Origin: Planctomycetota bacterium
Lineage (GTDB): Bacteria > Planctomycetota > UBA1135 > UBA2386
Length of the DNA: 41,393 bases
Direction: 5' to 3'
Assembly: GCA_016872675.1 (NCBI GenBank)
Contig: VGZG01000028.1
Coordinates: 1 to 41,393 of the forward strand
Positions 32,176 through 40,665 of the stretch are shown in pieces. Below the pieces are notes generated by a model. That model was given only the letters and a program-made list of their open reading frames with translations. It did not search any database and was not told the DNA's origin. How positions within the stretch are numbered: the first letter of the stretch is position 1; the number at the start of each line of letters is the position of its first letter. A program made the translations under genes and the position numbers.

Positions 32176-32181
32176 AGTGTA
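32176..32181 (-). promoter_or_regulatory. putative -10 hexamer TACACT of the selenoprotein gene
   Basis: TACACT (minus strand) is followed by CCCACC and the ATG at 32169, the same 6-base leaderless spacing seen elsewhere. It lies in the 39-base gap behind the DUF423 gene. Confidence 0.4.
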
Positions 32182-32208
32182 GGCCGGAGCGGGTGGCCCG
32201 GCACGCCG

Positions 32209-32583
32209 TCACGCCGCCGATTCATCGCGCCGGCCGAGCGCCAGCAGGACCCAGCCGACGACCAGCAGCACGCCGCCGATCGGCGTGATCGCGCCGAGCC
32301 ACTTCGCGCCGGTCAGGACGAGCGCGTAGAGCGTGCCGGAGAACGCTAGCACGCCGGCCAGCAACGCTCGCGCGGCGCCGGCGGTGCGCCAGCCGCGCTC
32401 GGCGAGCAGGCCGCACAGCACGAGTGCGAGCGCGTGGTAGGTCTGGTAGCGCACGGCGACCTCGAAAGTCTGCAACGCGCGGTCATCGAGGCGGCCCTGC
32501 AGCGCGTGCGCGCCGAAGGCGCCGGCGACGACGGCGAGCGCGCCGAGCGCGGCCCCGAGGCGGATTGATGTCGTGGATCGCAT
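32209..32583 (-). CDS. DUF423 family membrane protein
   Basis: 124 residues, the usual length. Four transmembrane helices. The family pattern is clear: LGALAVVAGAFGAHALQGRL, RALQTFEVAVRYQTYHALAL, and FSGTLYALVLTGAKWLGAITPIGG in two blocks. Function unknown. Its stop lies 39 bases before the selenoprotein start on the same strand, but the selenoprotein seems to have its own promoter, so cotranscription is uncertain. Confidence 0.9.
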   Translation of the reverse strand: MRSTTSIRLGAALGALAVVAGAFGAHALQGRLDDRALQTFEVAVRYQTYHALALVLCGLLAERGWRTAGAARALLAGVLAFSGTLYALVLTGAKWLGAITPIGGVLLVVGWVLLALGRRDESAA

Positions 32584-32714
32584 TGCCGCATGCTACGCGG
32601 CGCAGCGGCGCGGATCCGCCCTTGCCGCGGGGGTTCCATGGCAGGCAGTCTCGACCTGGGCCATACGGATTGCGTCCCGTGTACGCGCGTTCAGGCAGGG
32701 CCGATAGCGCGTGC

Positions 32715-34601
32715 ATGCAGCGCCTTCGCATTCTGTTTTCGTTCGTTTTCGCCTGTAGCCTCGTCGCCCAGGGCAACGAGTTGCCCGGCGTCGCCGCGTT
32801 CGTGAATGAAGCCACGAACACCTTGCGCGATGACGGCACGGGTCTGGTCGTCGTCCGCGGCGATGAGGTCCTGCACCGCACCGTCACTGGCGCGCTCCGG
32901 GGCGACAGTGCGTTCGCCATCGGCACAGCCAGCAAGTGGCTGGCAGTCGCGACGATCCTGACGCTCGTCGACGAGGGCAAGCTCGACCTCGACGCACCGG
33001 TCGCCAACTACGTCAAGGAGTTCGACCGCGCCGACAAGCGCGCGATCACGCTGCGGCAGTGCCTCGCCAACACCGGCGGCCTGCCGAGCAAGATCAACGG
33101 TCGCGCGCGTGGCTGGAACATGGACACATTCGCGGCCGCAGTCGCTGTGTCCGGCGTGCGCGAACAACCTGACATGTCATTTCGCCACGGCGAGGTCGGC
33201 TTGCAGATCGCGGCCGTCGCCGCCTGCCGCGTGACCGGCGCGAGCTGGCACCAGCTGTTCGAGAACCGCATCGTCGCGCCGCTCAACCTCGACGGCACGC
33301 GCTTCGGCGCGCAGCAGCCGCAGGGCGCCGAAGCCGGCACGACGGCCCTGCCGTGGGTTGCGTCGGGCGCGGTGTCGACCCTCGACGACTACGCGAAGTT
33401 CTTGCGCATGCTGTCCAACTGCGGCCGCTTCCAGGGCAAGCAGGTCGTCGCCGCGGGCTCGGTCGCCGCGATGCTGCGCGATCAGGCGCCGGAGCCGGTG
33501 ACCATCGTCGCCGACGGCTTCCGCGCCGATAACGTCCGCTACGGCCTCGGCACGTGGGTCGAGACGCTGGCCAACGGCGCGACACGCGTCGTCGAGCCGA
33601 ACAGTTACGGGTTCACGCCGTGGCTCGACCTCGACCTCGGCGTCGCCGGCTTGTTCGTCGCCAACGTGCGCGCGAGCAAGCCACTGCCGCAGGCGGCGCG
33701 CGTCCAGGCCAAGGTCCGTGAGGTCATGAACTCGCCCGAAGTCGCCGGCACGAGCGCCAAGCACGCCACGAGCCACCACGGCCGCGATCGCAGCTACGAG
33801 CTGCACATGCCGCCGGTCGCGGCGAAGGGCGGCGCGTTGCCGCTGCTGGTCGTGTTGCACGACGACAAGGACAGCGCCGCGCAGGCGCGCACGGAAACCG
33901 GCTTCGCCACGGCCGGCACGCGCAACGGCTACGTTGTGGTGTTTGCGAACGGCACGGGCGTCTCGACCGAGCGCGGCCTGACGTGGAACAGCGGCGTCGT
34001 GACCAACTACGCGTCCGAGAACCGCATCGACGACGTCGACTTCCTGCGCAAGGTCGTCGCCGAGGTCAGCAAGCGGGCGCCGATCGACGCCAACCGCATC
34101 TTCGCTGTCGGTCACGGCCAGGGCGGCGCGATGTGCCACCGCCTCGCCCGTGAGGCGAGCGATGTGTTCGCCGGCATCGCCACATACGGCGGCGCGACAA
34201 TGCAGCCGTCGCCGCTCGGTCAGGCGCCGATCGCAGCGCTGCTGCTGCAGGGCACCAACGACCACGCCGCCCGCTTCGGCGGCGCCGGCGACACGACCGA
34301 TCCGGTCGCGGCGACGGTCGGCTACTACGTGCAGCGCAACCAGCTGGTCGGCTACCCGCAGCAGGACGTCGATGGCAAGGTGTGCACGCAGACCTTCGGC
34401 AAGGGCCGCAATAGCCAGAAGACGCAGACGGTGCGTGTAGTCACATTGGAGGGCGGCAACCACGCGTGGCCGGGCGCCAACTGCAAGCCGCGCACGCCGG
34501 CGGAATCGGCGTTCCCGTTCGACGCCACGGCCGCGACGCTCACGTTCTTCCGCGACGTCACGCTGACCACGCCCGAGATGGCGTCGCCGACCGGCGGCTG
34601 A
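32715..34601 (+). CDS. secreted fusion: beta-lactamase-like domain + CE1/PHB-depolymerase-like domain, both nucleophiles replaced
   Basis: 628 residues from the ATG at 32715. Signal peptide ending SLVA with Gln at +1. Residues about 22-340 resemble class C beta-lactamase/esterase folds (FAIGTASKWLAVATILTLVDEG...). The SxxK nucleophile is Thr71 (TASK), the YxN motif reads HGE (SFRHGEVGLQ), and no HxG is seen near the end. Residues about 355-610 resemble the feruloyl esterase/PHB depolymerase family (GVVTNYASENRIDDVDFLR, RIFAVGHGQGGAMCHRLA, LLLQGTNDHAARFGG, GGNHAWPG). Here the GxSxG serine is Gly468 (GHGQG), while the Asp and His regions remain. Both domains are therefore probably non-hydrolytic and may bind a polymer or peptidoglycan fragment. 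Confidence 0.7.
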   Translation: MQRLRILFSFVFACSLVAQGNELPGVAAFVNEATNTLRDDGTGLVVVRGDEVLHRTVTGALRGDSAFAIGTASKWLAVATILTLVDEGKLDLDAPVANYVKEFDRADKRAITLRQCLANTGGLPSKINGRARGWNMDTFAAAVAVSGVREQPDMSFRHGEVGLQIAAVAACRVTGASWHQLFENRIVAPLNLDGTRFGAQQPQGAEAGTTALPWVASGAVSTLDDYAKFLRMLSNCGRFQGKQVVAAGSVAAMLRDQAPEPVTIVADGFRADNVRYGLGTWVETLANGATRVVEPNSYGFTPWLDLDLGVAGLFVANVRASKPLPQAARVQAKVREVMNSPEVAGTSAKHATSHHGRDRSYELHMPPVAAKGGALPLLVVLHDDKDSAAQARTETGFATAGTRNGYVVVFANGTGVSTERGLTWNSGVVTNYASENRIDDVDFLRKVVAEVSKRAPIDANRIFAVGHGQGGAMCHRLAREASDVFAGIATYGGATMQPSPLGQAPIAALLLQGTNDHAARFGGAGDTTDPVAATVGYYVQRNQLVGYPQQDVDGKVCTQTFGKGRNSQKTQTVRVVTLEGGNHAWPGANCKPRTPAESAFPFDATAATLTFFRDVTLTTPEMASPTGG

Positions 34602-34631
34602 GACGGCGCCCCTGATTTTGCTCCGGGCCCG

Positions 34632-34662
34632 GCGCCGCCGTCTTCGAAGGCCACGGCGGCGC
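34632..34662. terminator. strong GC hairpin between convergent genes
   Basis: GCGCCGCCGT (34632-34641) pairs perfectly with ACGGCGGCGC (34653-34662) over an 11-base loop, with further imperfect pairing of CCGGGCCC outside. It sits between two convergent stops (34601 and 34683) and could end transcription from both sides. It lacks a clear T-run. Confidence 0.45.
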
Positions 34663-34682
34663 GGGGTCCGGGGTCTTTCCGC

Positions 34683-36392
34683 TCACCAGTACAGGCGAAA
34701 GCGCCAAGTACGGTCGGCGTAGCCGGTGGCGGTGCGCAGCGTCGCGAGGTTGTTGGCGCGCAGGCGCGCGATCCAAGCGTCCTTCGCGGCGGCCATCGCC
34801 TCGCGGTCGAGTTCCTCGCCGTCGACAAAGGGATTGCCGAGCAGAAAGCCGCCGAAGCCTTCGAACAGCGCATCGTAGACGACGCTGCCGTGCTGCAGGT
34901 CGTAGCGCGACGCGCCGGACATGCCGGCCGGCAGCGTGCGCCGCAGGCCGTCGAAGGCCGCGTCGATCGCCGTCGGTCCCGTGACGCTGGTCGGGGCCGC
35001 CTCGACCGCAGCGACCAGCGTCGCCAACTCCTCGGCCGCCTCGCTGCCGCCGGCGAGGTAGAAGCCGCGCGCGCCGGCGCCGAGCCAGAGCGGGTAGTTT
35101 AGGACGTTGCCGTAGCGGCTGCACGCCACACCGGCGATCGTCTCGGTGTCGAGGCGCGTGACGTTGGGCTTCAGCGCGTCGAGGAGCGCCTGCAGCGCCG
35201 GCGCGAAGCGGACGCCGTCCTTGAGCCCGATCGCCAGCGCCCACGTGGCCTTCGCCGGGCGGTCGGGGTCGTCGACCGGTCGCGTCGTCACGAGGACCTC
35301 GTCGCCGAGCAACCGGAAGAAGCCGTCGCCGAGGTCGACGCCGACGCCCTGCGCGATCTCCTTCGTCATCGCTTCGGTCGTCGTGCGGCTGTCGGCCGCC
35401 GCGGCCGCGACGACGAAGTCCCACATGGCGGCGAAGTCGAAGTGGCCGACGCGGAACGTCGGCGCGCCGGCGGGCAGCGCGCGGACGAGTTGCGGCAGGG
35501 CGGCGCGCGGCGCGGTCAGCGCGGCGAACAGGCCGGTCGGCGCGTCGGCGAAGCGCGCCGCCGCCTCCATCACGATGTGCGGTCCGGCCGACGTGATCGT
35601 CGTCGTGACCTCGCGCAGGCCGTCGGCCCCGCTGAGCTTCCAGACGTCCGGGCCGTCCGGCGAAATGCCCAGCGCGCCGAGCATCGCTTGCGGCGCCCAC
35701 GAGACGACCAGCGGCGGCCTCTGGGTCGCGGTCCTGTTCGGCGTGGCTTTGGCGAGCATGGCGTCGGCGGCGCGGTGCAGTGCCTCGAGCGACTCCGTCT
35801 GCGAGCGCGTCACCGCGACCACGAGGTGGCCGTTCTTCACGCTGGCCTCGCTCATGCGCGTCCACGGCGACTCGCGCACGAGCAAGCTCGCGCCGCCGAC
35901 CGTCCGGTCGACCCATTCCCCGGGCGTCTGCTCCTGCAGCACGCGCAGGTCGGCGGCGAGCTTCGTCATGTCGGTGTGGCCGTCGCCCTCGGCGACGAGC
36001 CATGCCGCGCGCAGGCCGAAGCTCGCGCCGCCGTCTTCGTCGAACCACGCCGCGACGTGGATCGTGCCGTCGTAGTCGAGGAAACGCTGTTGCGCGGCGA
36101 GCCAGTTGGTCTCGGCCGCGAAGACCCTGCCGACAGCCGTCGCCATGGCCTCGGCGTAGCCGCCCCAGACCGCGCGCCCGGCGTCCGAGTCGAGCAGCAG
36201 GCCGACGTTGGTCGGCCCGAGGCGGATGCGCCAGCCTTGCGGGCCGAGTGTGGTGATGCGCAGATCCGGCGCGGCCACCGTGTCGGTCGCCGCCGGGGCA
36301 GTCGGCGCAGCGGCCGGCGGCGGCGCGGTCTGCGCGGCGAGGTCGACGGCGAAGCAGGCAGCGAAGACGAGCGAAAGCGTACGGCGCGTCAT
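34683..36392 (-). CDS. secreted protein of unknown function
   Basis: 569 residues. Signal peptide 1-20 ending DLAA with Gln at +1, then a Pro/Ala/Thr linker (PPPAAAPTAPAATDTV). The body alternates strands and helices without a catalytic motif I recognise: LLLDSDAGRAVWGGYAEAM, FLDYDGTIHVAAWFDEDGG, VSWAPQAMLGALGI, GHFDFAAMWDFVVAAAAADS and VDLGDGFFRLLGDEVLVTT. The last resembles DUF3352-like planctomycete secreted proteins, but only loosely. It sits between a convergent fusion-protein gene and, 70 bases upstream, the MFS gene on the same strand. No function can be proposed. Confidence 0.7.
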   Translation of the reverse strand: MTRRTLSLVFAACFAVDLAAQTAPPPAAAPTAPAATDTVAAPDLRITTLGPQGWRIRLGPTNVGLLLDSDAGRAVWGGYAEAMATAVGRVFAAETNWLAAQQRFLDYDGTIHVAAWFDEDGGASFGLRAAWLVAEGDGHTDMTKLAADLRVLQEQTPGEWVDRTVGGASLLVRESPWTRMSEASVKNGHLVVAVTRSQTESLEALHRAADAMLAKATPNRTATQRPPLVVSWAPQAMLGALGISPDGPDVWKLSGADGLREVTTTITSAGPHIVMEAAARFADAPTGLFAALTAPRAALPQLVRALPAGAPTFRVGHFDFAAMWDFVVAAAAADSRTTTEAMTKEIAQGVGVDLGDGFFRLLGDEVLVTTRPVDDPDRPAKATWALAIGLKDGVRFAPALQALLDALKPNVTRLDTETIAGVACSRYGNVLNYPLWLGAGARGFYLAGGSEAAEELATLVAAVEAAPTSVTGPTAIDAAFDGLRRTLPAGMSGASRYDLQHGSVVYDALFEGFGGFLLGNPFVDGEELDREAMAAAKDAWIARLRANNLATLRTATGYADRTWRFRLYW

Positions 36393-36462
36393 GGCGCGCC
36401 CAGTGTCCGGCGCGGCCGGCGGTTTGTCGCCGCAGCGCCAACGATTTCGCGCGCCAGCGCGC

Positions 36463-37677
36463 TCAGGCCGGCTGCCGCCGCAGCACGATGATCGCGCTGG
36501 CGAGTGCGAGCGCGGCGAGGCCGGCGCTGACGAAGTACACCGTGCCGGCGGGCACGTCGCCGGCCGCCGTGCCGATCGACCACGCGAACACGTAGCCGCC
36601 GAGCGGGTAGCCGATGATGTTGGCGAGGCTCTGCGCGCTGGTCAGCGCGCCTTGCACGAGGCCCTGCTGGTCCGGCCGGATCGTCTTGGTGATCAGCGAC
36701 TGCGCCGCCGGCATGGCGATGCCGCCGAGCGCGGCGATGCCGATCGCGAGGTAGATCATCCAGCCTGCCGACGCGCTGGCGTAGCCGACGTACGCCAGCA
36801 CGGCGAGCAACAGGCCCAACTGCAGCGCGCGCGGTTCGCCCATGCGCGGCACCAACCGCCGTGCGAGGCCGCCTTGCACCAGCGCGCCGCCGACGCCGAC
36901 GGCGAACATCGACCAGCCGATGTCCTTCGGCTGCCAGCCGTAGCGGTGCTCGGTGTACAGCGCCCAGGTCGCGTGCAGCGCGAACTGCGCGAGGTTGAGC
37001 AGGAACAGCACGCCGGCGAGGCTGCGCGCGATCGGGAACTCCGCGAGCACGCGCAGTGCGGCGAACGGACTGCCGATCGGATGCGTGTTGCGGCGCTCGG
37101 GCGGCAGCGACTCGGGCAGCACGAACAGGCCGTAGGCGGCGTTGAGCAGCGCGAGGCCGCCGGCGATCCAGAACGGCAGGCGGATGTCGATGTCGCCGAG
37201 GATGCCGCCGAGCAGCGGGCCGAGCACGAAGCCAAGGCTGGCGGCGGCGCCGAACACGGCGAAGCCGGCGGCGCGCTTCTCCGGCGGCGTGACGTCGGCG
37301 ATGTAGGCCGACGCGGTGGTGACGCTGGCGCCGGTGATGCCGTTGATCGCGCGCGTGAGCCACAGCACCGAGAGCGACGGCGCCAGCGCCATCGCGAAGT
37401 AGTCGAGGCCCGAGCCGAGCATCGAGAACAGCAGCACCGGGCGGCGGCCGACGCGGTCCGAGAGCGCGCCGAGCAGCGGCGCGCACAGGAACGCCATGAT
37501 CGAGAACGTCGCGCCGAGCCAGCCAACCAGCGGCGCGGCTTCGGCTTCGCTGCCGCCGCTGAGCTGCGTCACCAGCTTGGGGCCGACCGGGATCAGCAGG
37601 CCGATGCCGAGCAGATCGATCAGGACGACGAAGAAGACGAAGCGAAGCGCGGGCTTGCGGTCGGTCACGCAGCGCAT
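36463..37677 (-). CDS. MFS transporter, TetA-like DHA1 family
   Basis: 404 residues, 12 transmembrane helices. MFS motif A GALSDRVGRRPVLLFSM lies between helices 2 and 3. The DHA1 antiporter motif C region (GFVLGPLLGG) is in helix 5, and ARRLVPRMGEPRALQLGL marks the second half. The N-terminus FVFFVVLIDLLGIGLLIPVGP is close to Tet/TCR-type transporters. It probably exports a drug-like molecule or other small compound by proton exchange; resistance cannot be claimed from the sequence. No TetR-type regulator is adjacent. It lies 70 bases upstream of the unknown secreted protein on the same strand. Confidence 0.92.
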   Translation of the reverse strand: MRCVTDRKPALRFVFFVVLIDLLGIGLLIPVGPKLVTQLSGGSEAEAAPLVGWLGATFSIMAFLCAPLLGALSDRVGRRPVLLFSMLGSGLDYFAMALAPSLSVLWLTRAINGITGASVTTASAYIADVTPPEKRAAGFAVFGAAASLGFVLGPLLGGILGDIDIRLPFWIAGGLALLNAAYGLFVLPESLPPERRNTHPIGSPFAALRVLAEFPIARSLAGVLFLLNLAQFALHATWALYTEHRYGWQPKDIGWSMFAVGVGGALVQGGLARRLVPRMGEPRALQLGLLLAVLAYVGYASASAGWMIYLAIGIAALGGIAMPAAQSLITKTIRPDQQGLVQGALTSAQSLANIIGYPLGGYVFAWSIGTAAGDVPAGTVYFVSAGLAALALASAIIVLRRQPA

Positions 37678-37785
37678 CGTCGCGCGGTGATGGGGGTGCG
37701 TCCATTGCGCAGCGCGACAAGCGGCGCGCCGTGGCGTGTTCGCAAGGGGGGCGGTCAGCGGCGTGGATGAGTGGCGTCGCGCGAC

Positions 37786-39903
37786 TCAGCCCTTCTTGTC
37801 CTTCTTCGGCGCGGCCCAGCGCAGCGGCTGCGCGCCGTTGCCGGCCGGCGAACATGCGACGTGGCCCGATCCCTGCGCCGTCGCCTTGGCCCATAACCGC
37901 CACGTCGCGCCGGCTTCGATCGGCGGCAGCGTCGCGCCGAACACGCCGTCGTTGGCCGCGCCGTCGCCGTGCTGGCCATCGTCGTGCATCGCCATCGTCG
38001 CGTACGCGCCGAACGGCCCCTGGTCGAACGCCAGCGTCACGCCCGCGACCGGCGCGCCGCCGGCCTTGCACGTCACGGTGACGACGTGTTCGTCGCCGCG
38101 CGCCTGCGCCCTGGCCGTCAGTTCGCCGAGCGTCGGCCACGCGCCCTGCAGCGCCGGGTCGTCGAGGATCGACTTGCGCTTGGCGGCGATCAGCGCGCGC
38201 AGCGAACGCGGGGCCGGCTTGCCTTGGTCGTCGAGCGCGAATTGCTGGCGGAAGGCGTCGTGGCCGGCCTGCGAGTGCGCGTCGACCTGCACGAGCGGAT
38301 CGAGCAGGCGCTGCCACGCGTCGAGTTGCGCGCTGACGACGTCGTCGGCCAGCGCGGTCTCGGCGATGGCGCGCAGGTTGGCGAGGTAGCGCGCGCGCCA
38401 CTGCGGCACGTTGAGCAGCGTGTGCAGCAGCGGCCGGTCGGTGCGCGAAGCGCCCTGCAGCGGCGTCGTCGCCGTGCCGCCGCCGGGGCCACCGCCGCGG
38501 CCACCGCGGCCGCCGGGGCCCTGGCCGCCAGGACCTTGGCCCACCGGCGGCTGCCCGCCCGGACCCTGCGGACCGGGTTCGCCGGGGCGCGCGCCCTCGG
38601 GCGGCGGACCGCCAGCGCCGGGGCCGCCGGGCCCGCCGAAGCCACCCGGACCACCCGGCCCGCGGCCACCGCCGCGCGCGCCGAGCAGGATCTCGTTGTT
38701 GTCGCGCGGGATCGGGTGGAAGCGGCCCTTCGGATCGCGGAACAGCAGGTAGTCGCTGGCGCGCGAGTAGTAGCCGTCGTCGTCACCGAGCGCGAAGTCC
38801 ATGGCGAGGAACCACAGCGCCGCGTCGACGTCGAGATGCTGCGGCAGGATCTCCGGCAGGCGCTCGGCCGGCGCGTCGGCGAGCACGGCGCACAGGTCGA
38901 CGAGGCCGCGCCACGCGCGCTCGTTGTCGTCGGACTTGAGGTCGTAGCTGCGTTTGTACGCCGCCGGATCCTCGCCGAGGAAACGCAGGCCGCCGTTGCC
39001 GCTGAAGTCCGGCGGCACCTTGAAGCGATCGCCGCCCTTGCCGTCGAAGTGGTCGGCGACGAAGTCCTTGTCGAACTGCTGCATCGCCGTGTACGTGCCG
39101 AAGTCCTCGCCATTGACGACGACGCGCACGAGCGCGGTGCGCGGCGCGGGGAAGAAGCGGTTGGCGACGACGCCGTGCAGCATCTCGCGCAGCTGCGACG
39201 GGTCGGTGTTGTTGTTGAGCAGATCGAGGTTGCGCAGGCCGCGGAAGCTCTGCTTGCCGTCGACGAGGTCGAACGTCAGGTCGAACGACTTCTTCTTGCC
39301 GCGCGCCATCTGGAACGACGTGTTGCCGCGGAACTGCACGCCGACGTTTTGGTAGGTGACGCCGTCGATCTTCACCGTCGCCGGCACGCAGACGTCGGTG
39401 CGGTGGAACTCGGTCAGTTCCTGGGACCAATCGTCGCCCGGGATCTCGAGGAAGAACGTGCGCACAACGTTCGCGTCCCACACGCCGGCGTCGGCGTGGC
39501 TGCGGACCTGCTCGGGCGCGACCTTGCCACCGACCTTGGGCGCACCGGTGTCGGCAGCGCCGCCGGGACCGCCGGGGCCGCCCGGACCACCGAAGCCGCC
39601 GCGACCGCCGGGGCCGCCGGGGCCGCCCCGCCGCGGCCGGTTGTCCTTGAGCCACGCGCGCGCCGCCTTGCGCTCGGTGGCGTCGAGCACACCGTTCTTG
39701 TCGGCGTCGAAGCGGTCCTTCACCTCGATCGAGCCGCCCATCGGGCCGCCGGGCCCACCCTGCCCACCCGGACCGCCGGGCCCGAAACCACCAGGCGGGC
39801 CGAAGCCCGGATCGCCGGGCGGGGGGCCCTGCGGGTCCTGTGCGGCGAGCGCGCAAGCAAGTGTCAGCAGCAGCGACAGGGAACGGGCGGCGTGGCTGGC
39901 CAT
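37786..39903 (-). CDS. secreted CotH kinase family protein with collagen-like tracts and an EF-hand
   Basis: 705 residues from the ATG at 39903. Signal peptide ending ALAA with Gln at +1. After it come a Gly/Pro-rich tract, one EF-hand calcium loop (DADKNGVLDATE), a second Gly-rich tract and the CotH domain: FHRTDVCVPATVKIDGVTYQ, GVQFRGNTSFQ, KKSFDLTFD, LDLLNNNTDPSQLREML and YLLFRDPKGRFHPIPRDNNE. A third collagen-like tract (about residues 410-480) interrupts the domain near its active-site end. The C-terminal part resembles a beta-sandwich (GVTLAFDQGPFGAYATMAMH). CotH proteins are atypical kinases that phosphorylate secreted proteins. Interruption by a Gly/Pro tract is unusual but occurs in planctomycetes. 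Confidence 0.88.
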   Translation of the reverse strand: MASHAARSLSLLLTLACALAAQDPQGPPPGDPGFGPPGGFGPGGPGGQGGPGGPMGGSIEVKDRFDADKNGVLDATERKAARAWLKDNRPRRGGPGGPGGRGGFGGPGGPGGPGGAADTGAPKVGGKVAPEQVRSHADAGVWDANVVRTFFLEIPGDDWSQELTEFHRTDVCVPATVKIDGVTYQNVGVQFRGNTSFQMARGKKKSFDLTFDLVDGKQSFRGLRNLDLLNNNTDPSQLREMLHGVVANRFFPAPRTALVRVVVNGEDFGTYTAMQQFDKDFVADHFDGKGGDRFKVPPDFSGNGGLRFLGEDPAAYKRSYDLKSDDNERAWRGLVDLCAVLADAPAERLPEILPQHLDVDAALWFLAMDFALGDDDGYYSRASDYLLFRDPKGRFHPIPRDNNEILLGARGGGRGPGGPGGFGGPGGPGAGGPPPEGARPGEPGPQGPGGQPPVGQGPGGQGPGGRGGRGGGPGGGTATTPLQGASRTDRPLLHTLLNVPQWRARYLANLRAIAETALADDVVSAQLDAWQRLLDPLVQVDAHSQAGHDAFRQQFALDDQGKPAPRSLRALIAAKRKSILDDPALQGAWPTLGELTARAQARGDEHVVTVTCKAGGAPVAGVTLAFDQGPFGAYATMAMHDDGQHGDGAANDGVFGATLPPIEAGATWRLWAKATAQGSGHVACSPAGNGAQPLRWAAPKKDKKG
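38474..38685 (-). repeat. collagen-like Gly-Pro-Gly coding tract inside the CotH gene
   Basis: Repeated GGNCCN codons encode runs such as GPGGPGGFGGPGGPGAGG and GPGGQGPGGRGGRGG. Two further tracts of the same kind lie near the gene's 5' end at about 39558-39640 and 39736-39836. Expansion or contraction by slippage is likely. Confidence 0.75.
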
Positions 39904-40005
39904 GGGGCGCTTGCTACGGGTTTGGCAGTCGTCGGCCAACGGGCGACGCGGGAAAGACGATCACGGGACGCGGCGCGGCGCGCGCTCGCTATCGTCCGCC
40001 GCCCG

Positions 40006-40665
40006 ATGAACCGTCGCGCGGCCGTGATCTTCGACATGGATGGCGTGCTCGTGCTCAGCATCGCGGCGCACGCGACCGCGTGGCGCGCGACCGCCGAGCG
40101 TTACGGGCGGCCGATGACCCACGCCGACTTCCTGCGCGTCAACGGCATGACCAACCAGGACATCTGCACGACGCTGTGGGGGCCGGAGCGCGCGACGCCG
40201 GAGTTCATCGCCCGCATCGGCGACGAGAAGGAACGCGCCTACCGCGACGCGGTGCGCGCCGACCTGCCGCTCGCGCCCGGCCTGCGGCCGCTGCTGCAGC
40301 GGCTGCGCGCCGCCGGCGCTGTGCTGGCTGTCGGCACCTCGGGTCCGCAGGAGAACGTCGACCTCATCCTCGACCAGGGCGGCATCCGCTCGTTCTTCGG
40401 CGGGGTCGTACACGCGGGGCTGGTGCAGCGCGGCAAGCCAGCGCCCGACATCTTCTTGCGCGCGGCCGAGCTGCTGGGCGCGGCGCCCGACCACTGCACC
40501 GTCGTCGAGGACGCGCCGACCGGCGTACGCGCAGCGCTGGCGGCGGGCATGCGCTGCGTCGGCGTGGCCACGACGCACGCCGGCGACGAGTTGACCGCGG
40601 CCGGCGCGCATCTGGTGCGGGCCGACCTCGCGGCCCTGTCGGCCGACGACCTGCTGGCGAGCTGA
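40006..40665 (+). CDS. HAD superfamily hydrolase, beta-phosphoglucomutase/phosphatase-like
   Basis: 219 residues from the ATG at 40006 (MNRRAAVIFDMDGVL). HAD motif I DMDGVL, motif II GTSGP, motif III lysine RGKPAPDIF and motif IV VVEDAPTGVRAALAAGM are all intact, with the type I helical cap between motifs I and II. After motif I the usual VDS is VLS. The group includes beta-phosphoglucomutases, phosphoglycolate and sugar phosphatases; substrate unknown. A TATCGT hexamer at 39990-39995 could be its -10 element. It is divergent from the CotH gene. Confidence 0.9.
   Translation: MNRRAAVIFDMDGVLVLSIAAHATAWRATAERYGRPMTHADFLRVNGMTNQDICTTLWGPERATPEFIARIGDEKERAYRDAVRADLPLAPGLRPLLQRLRAAGAVLAVGTSGPQENVDLILDQGGIRSFFGGVVHAGLVQRGKPAPDIFLRAAELLGAAPDHCTVVEDAPTGVRAALAAGMRCVGVATTHAGDELTAAGAHLVRADLAALSADDLLAS

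Noticed and set aside
38411-40009. Proline-rich plus-strand frames opposite the CotH gene
   Set aside because: They are the complement of the Gly-rich collagen-like tracts and carry no signal, motif or ribosome site.
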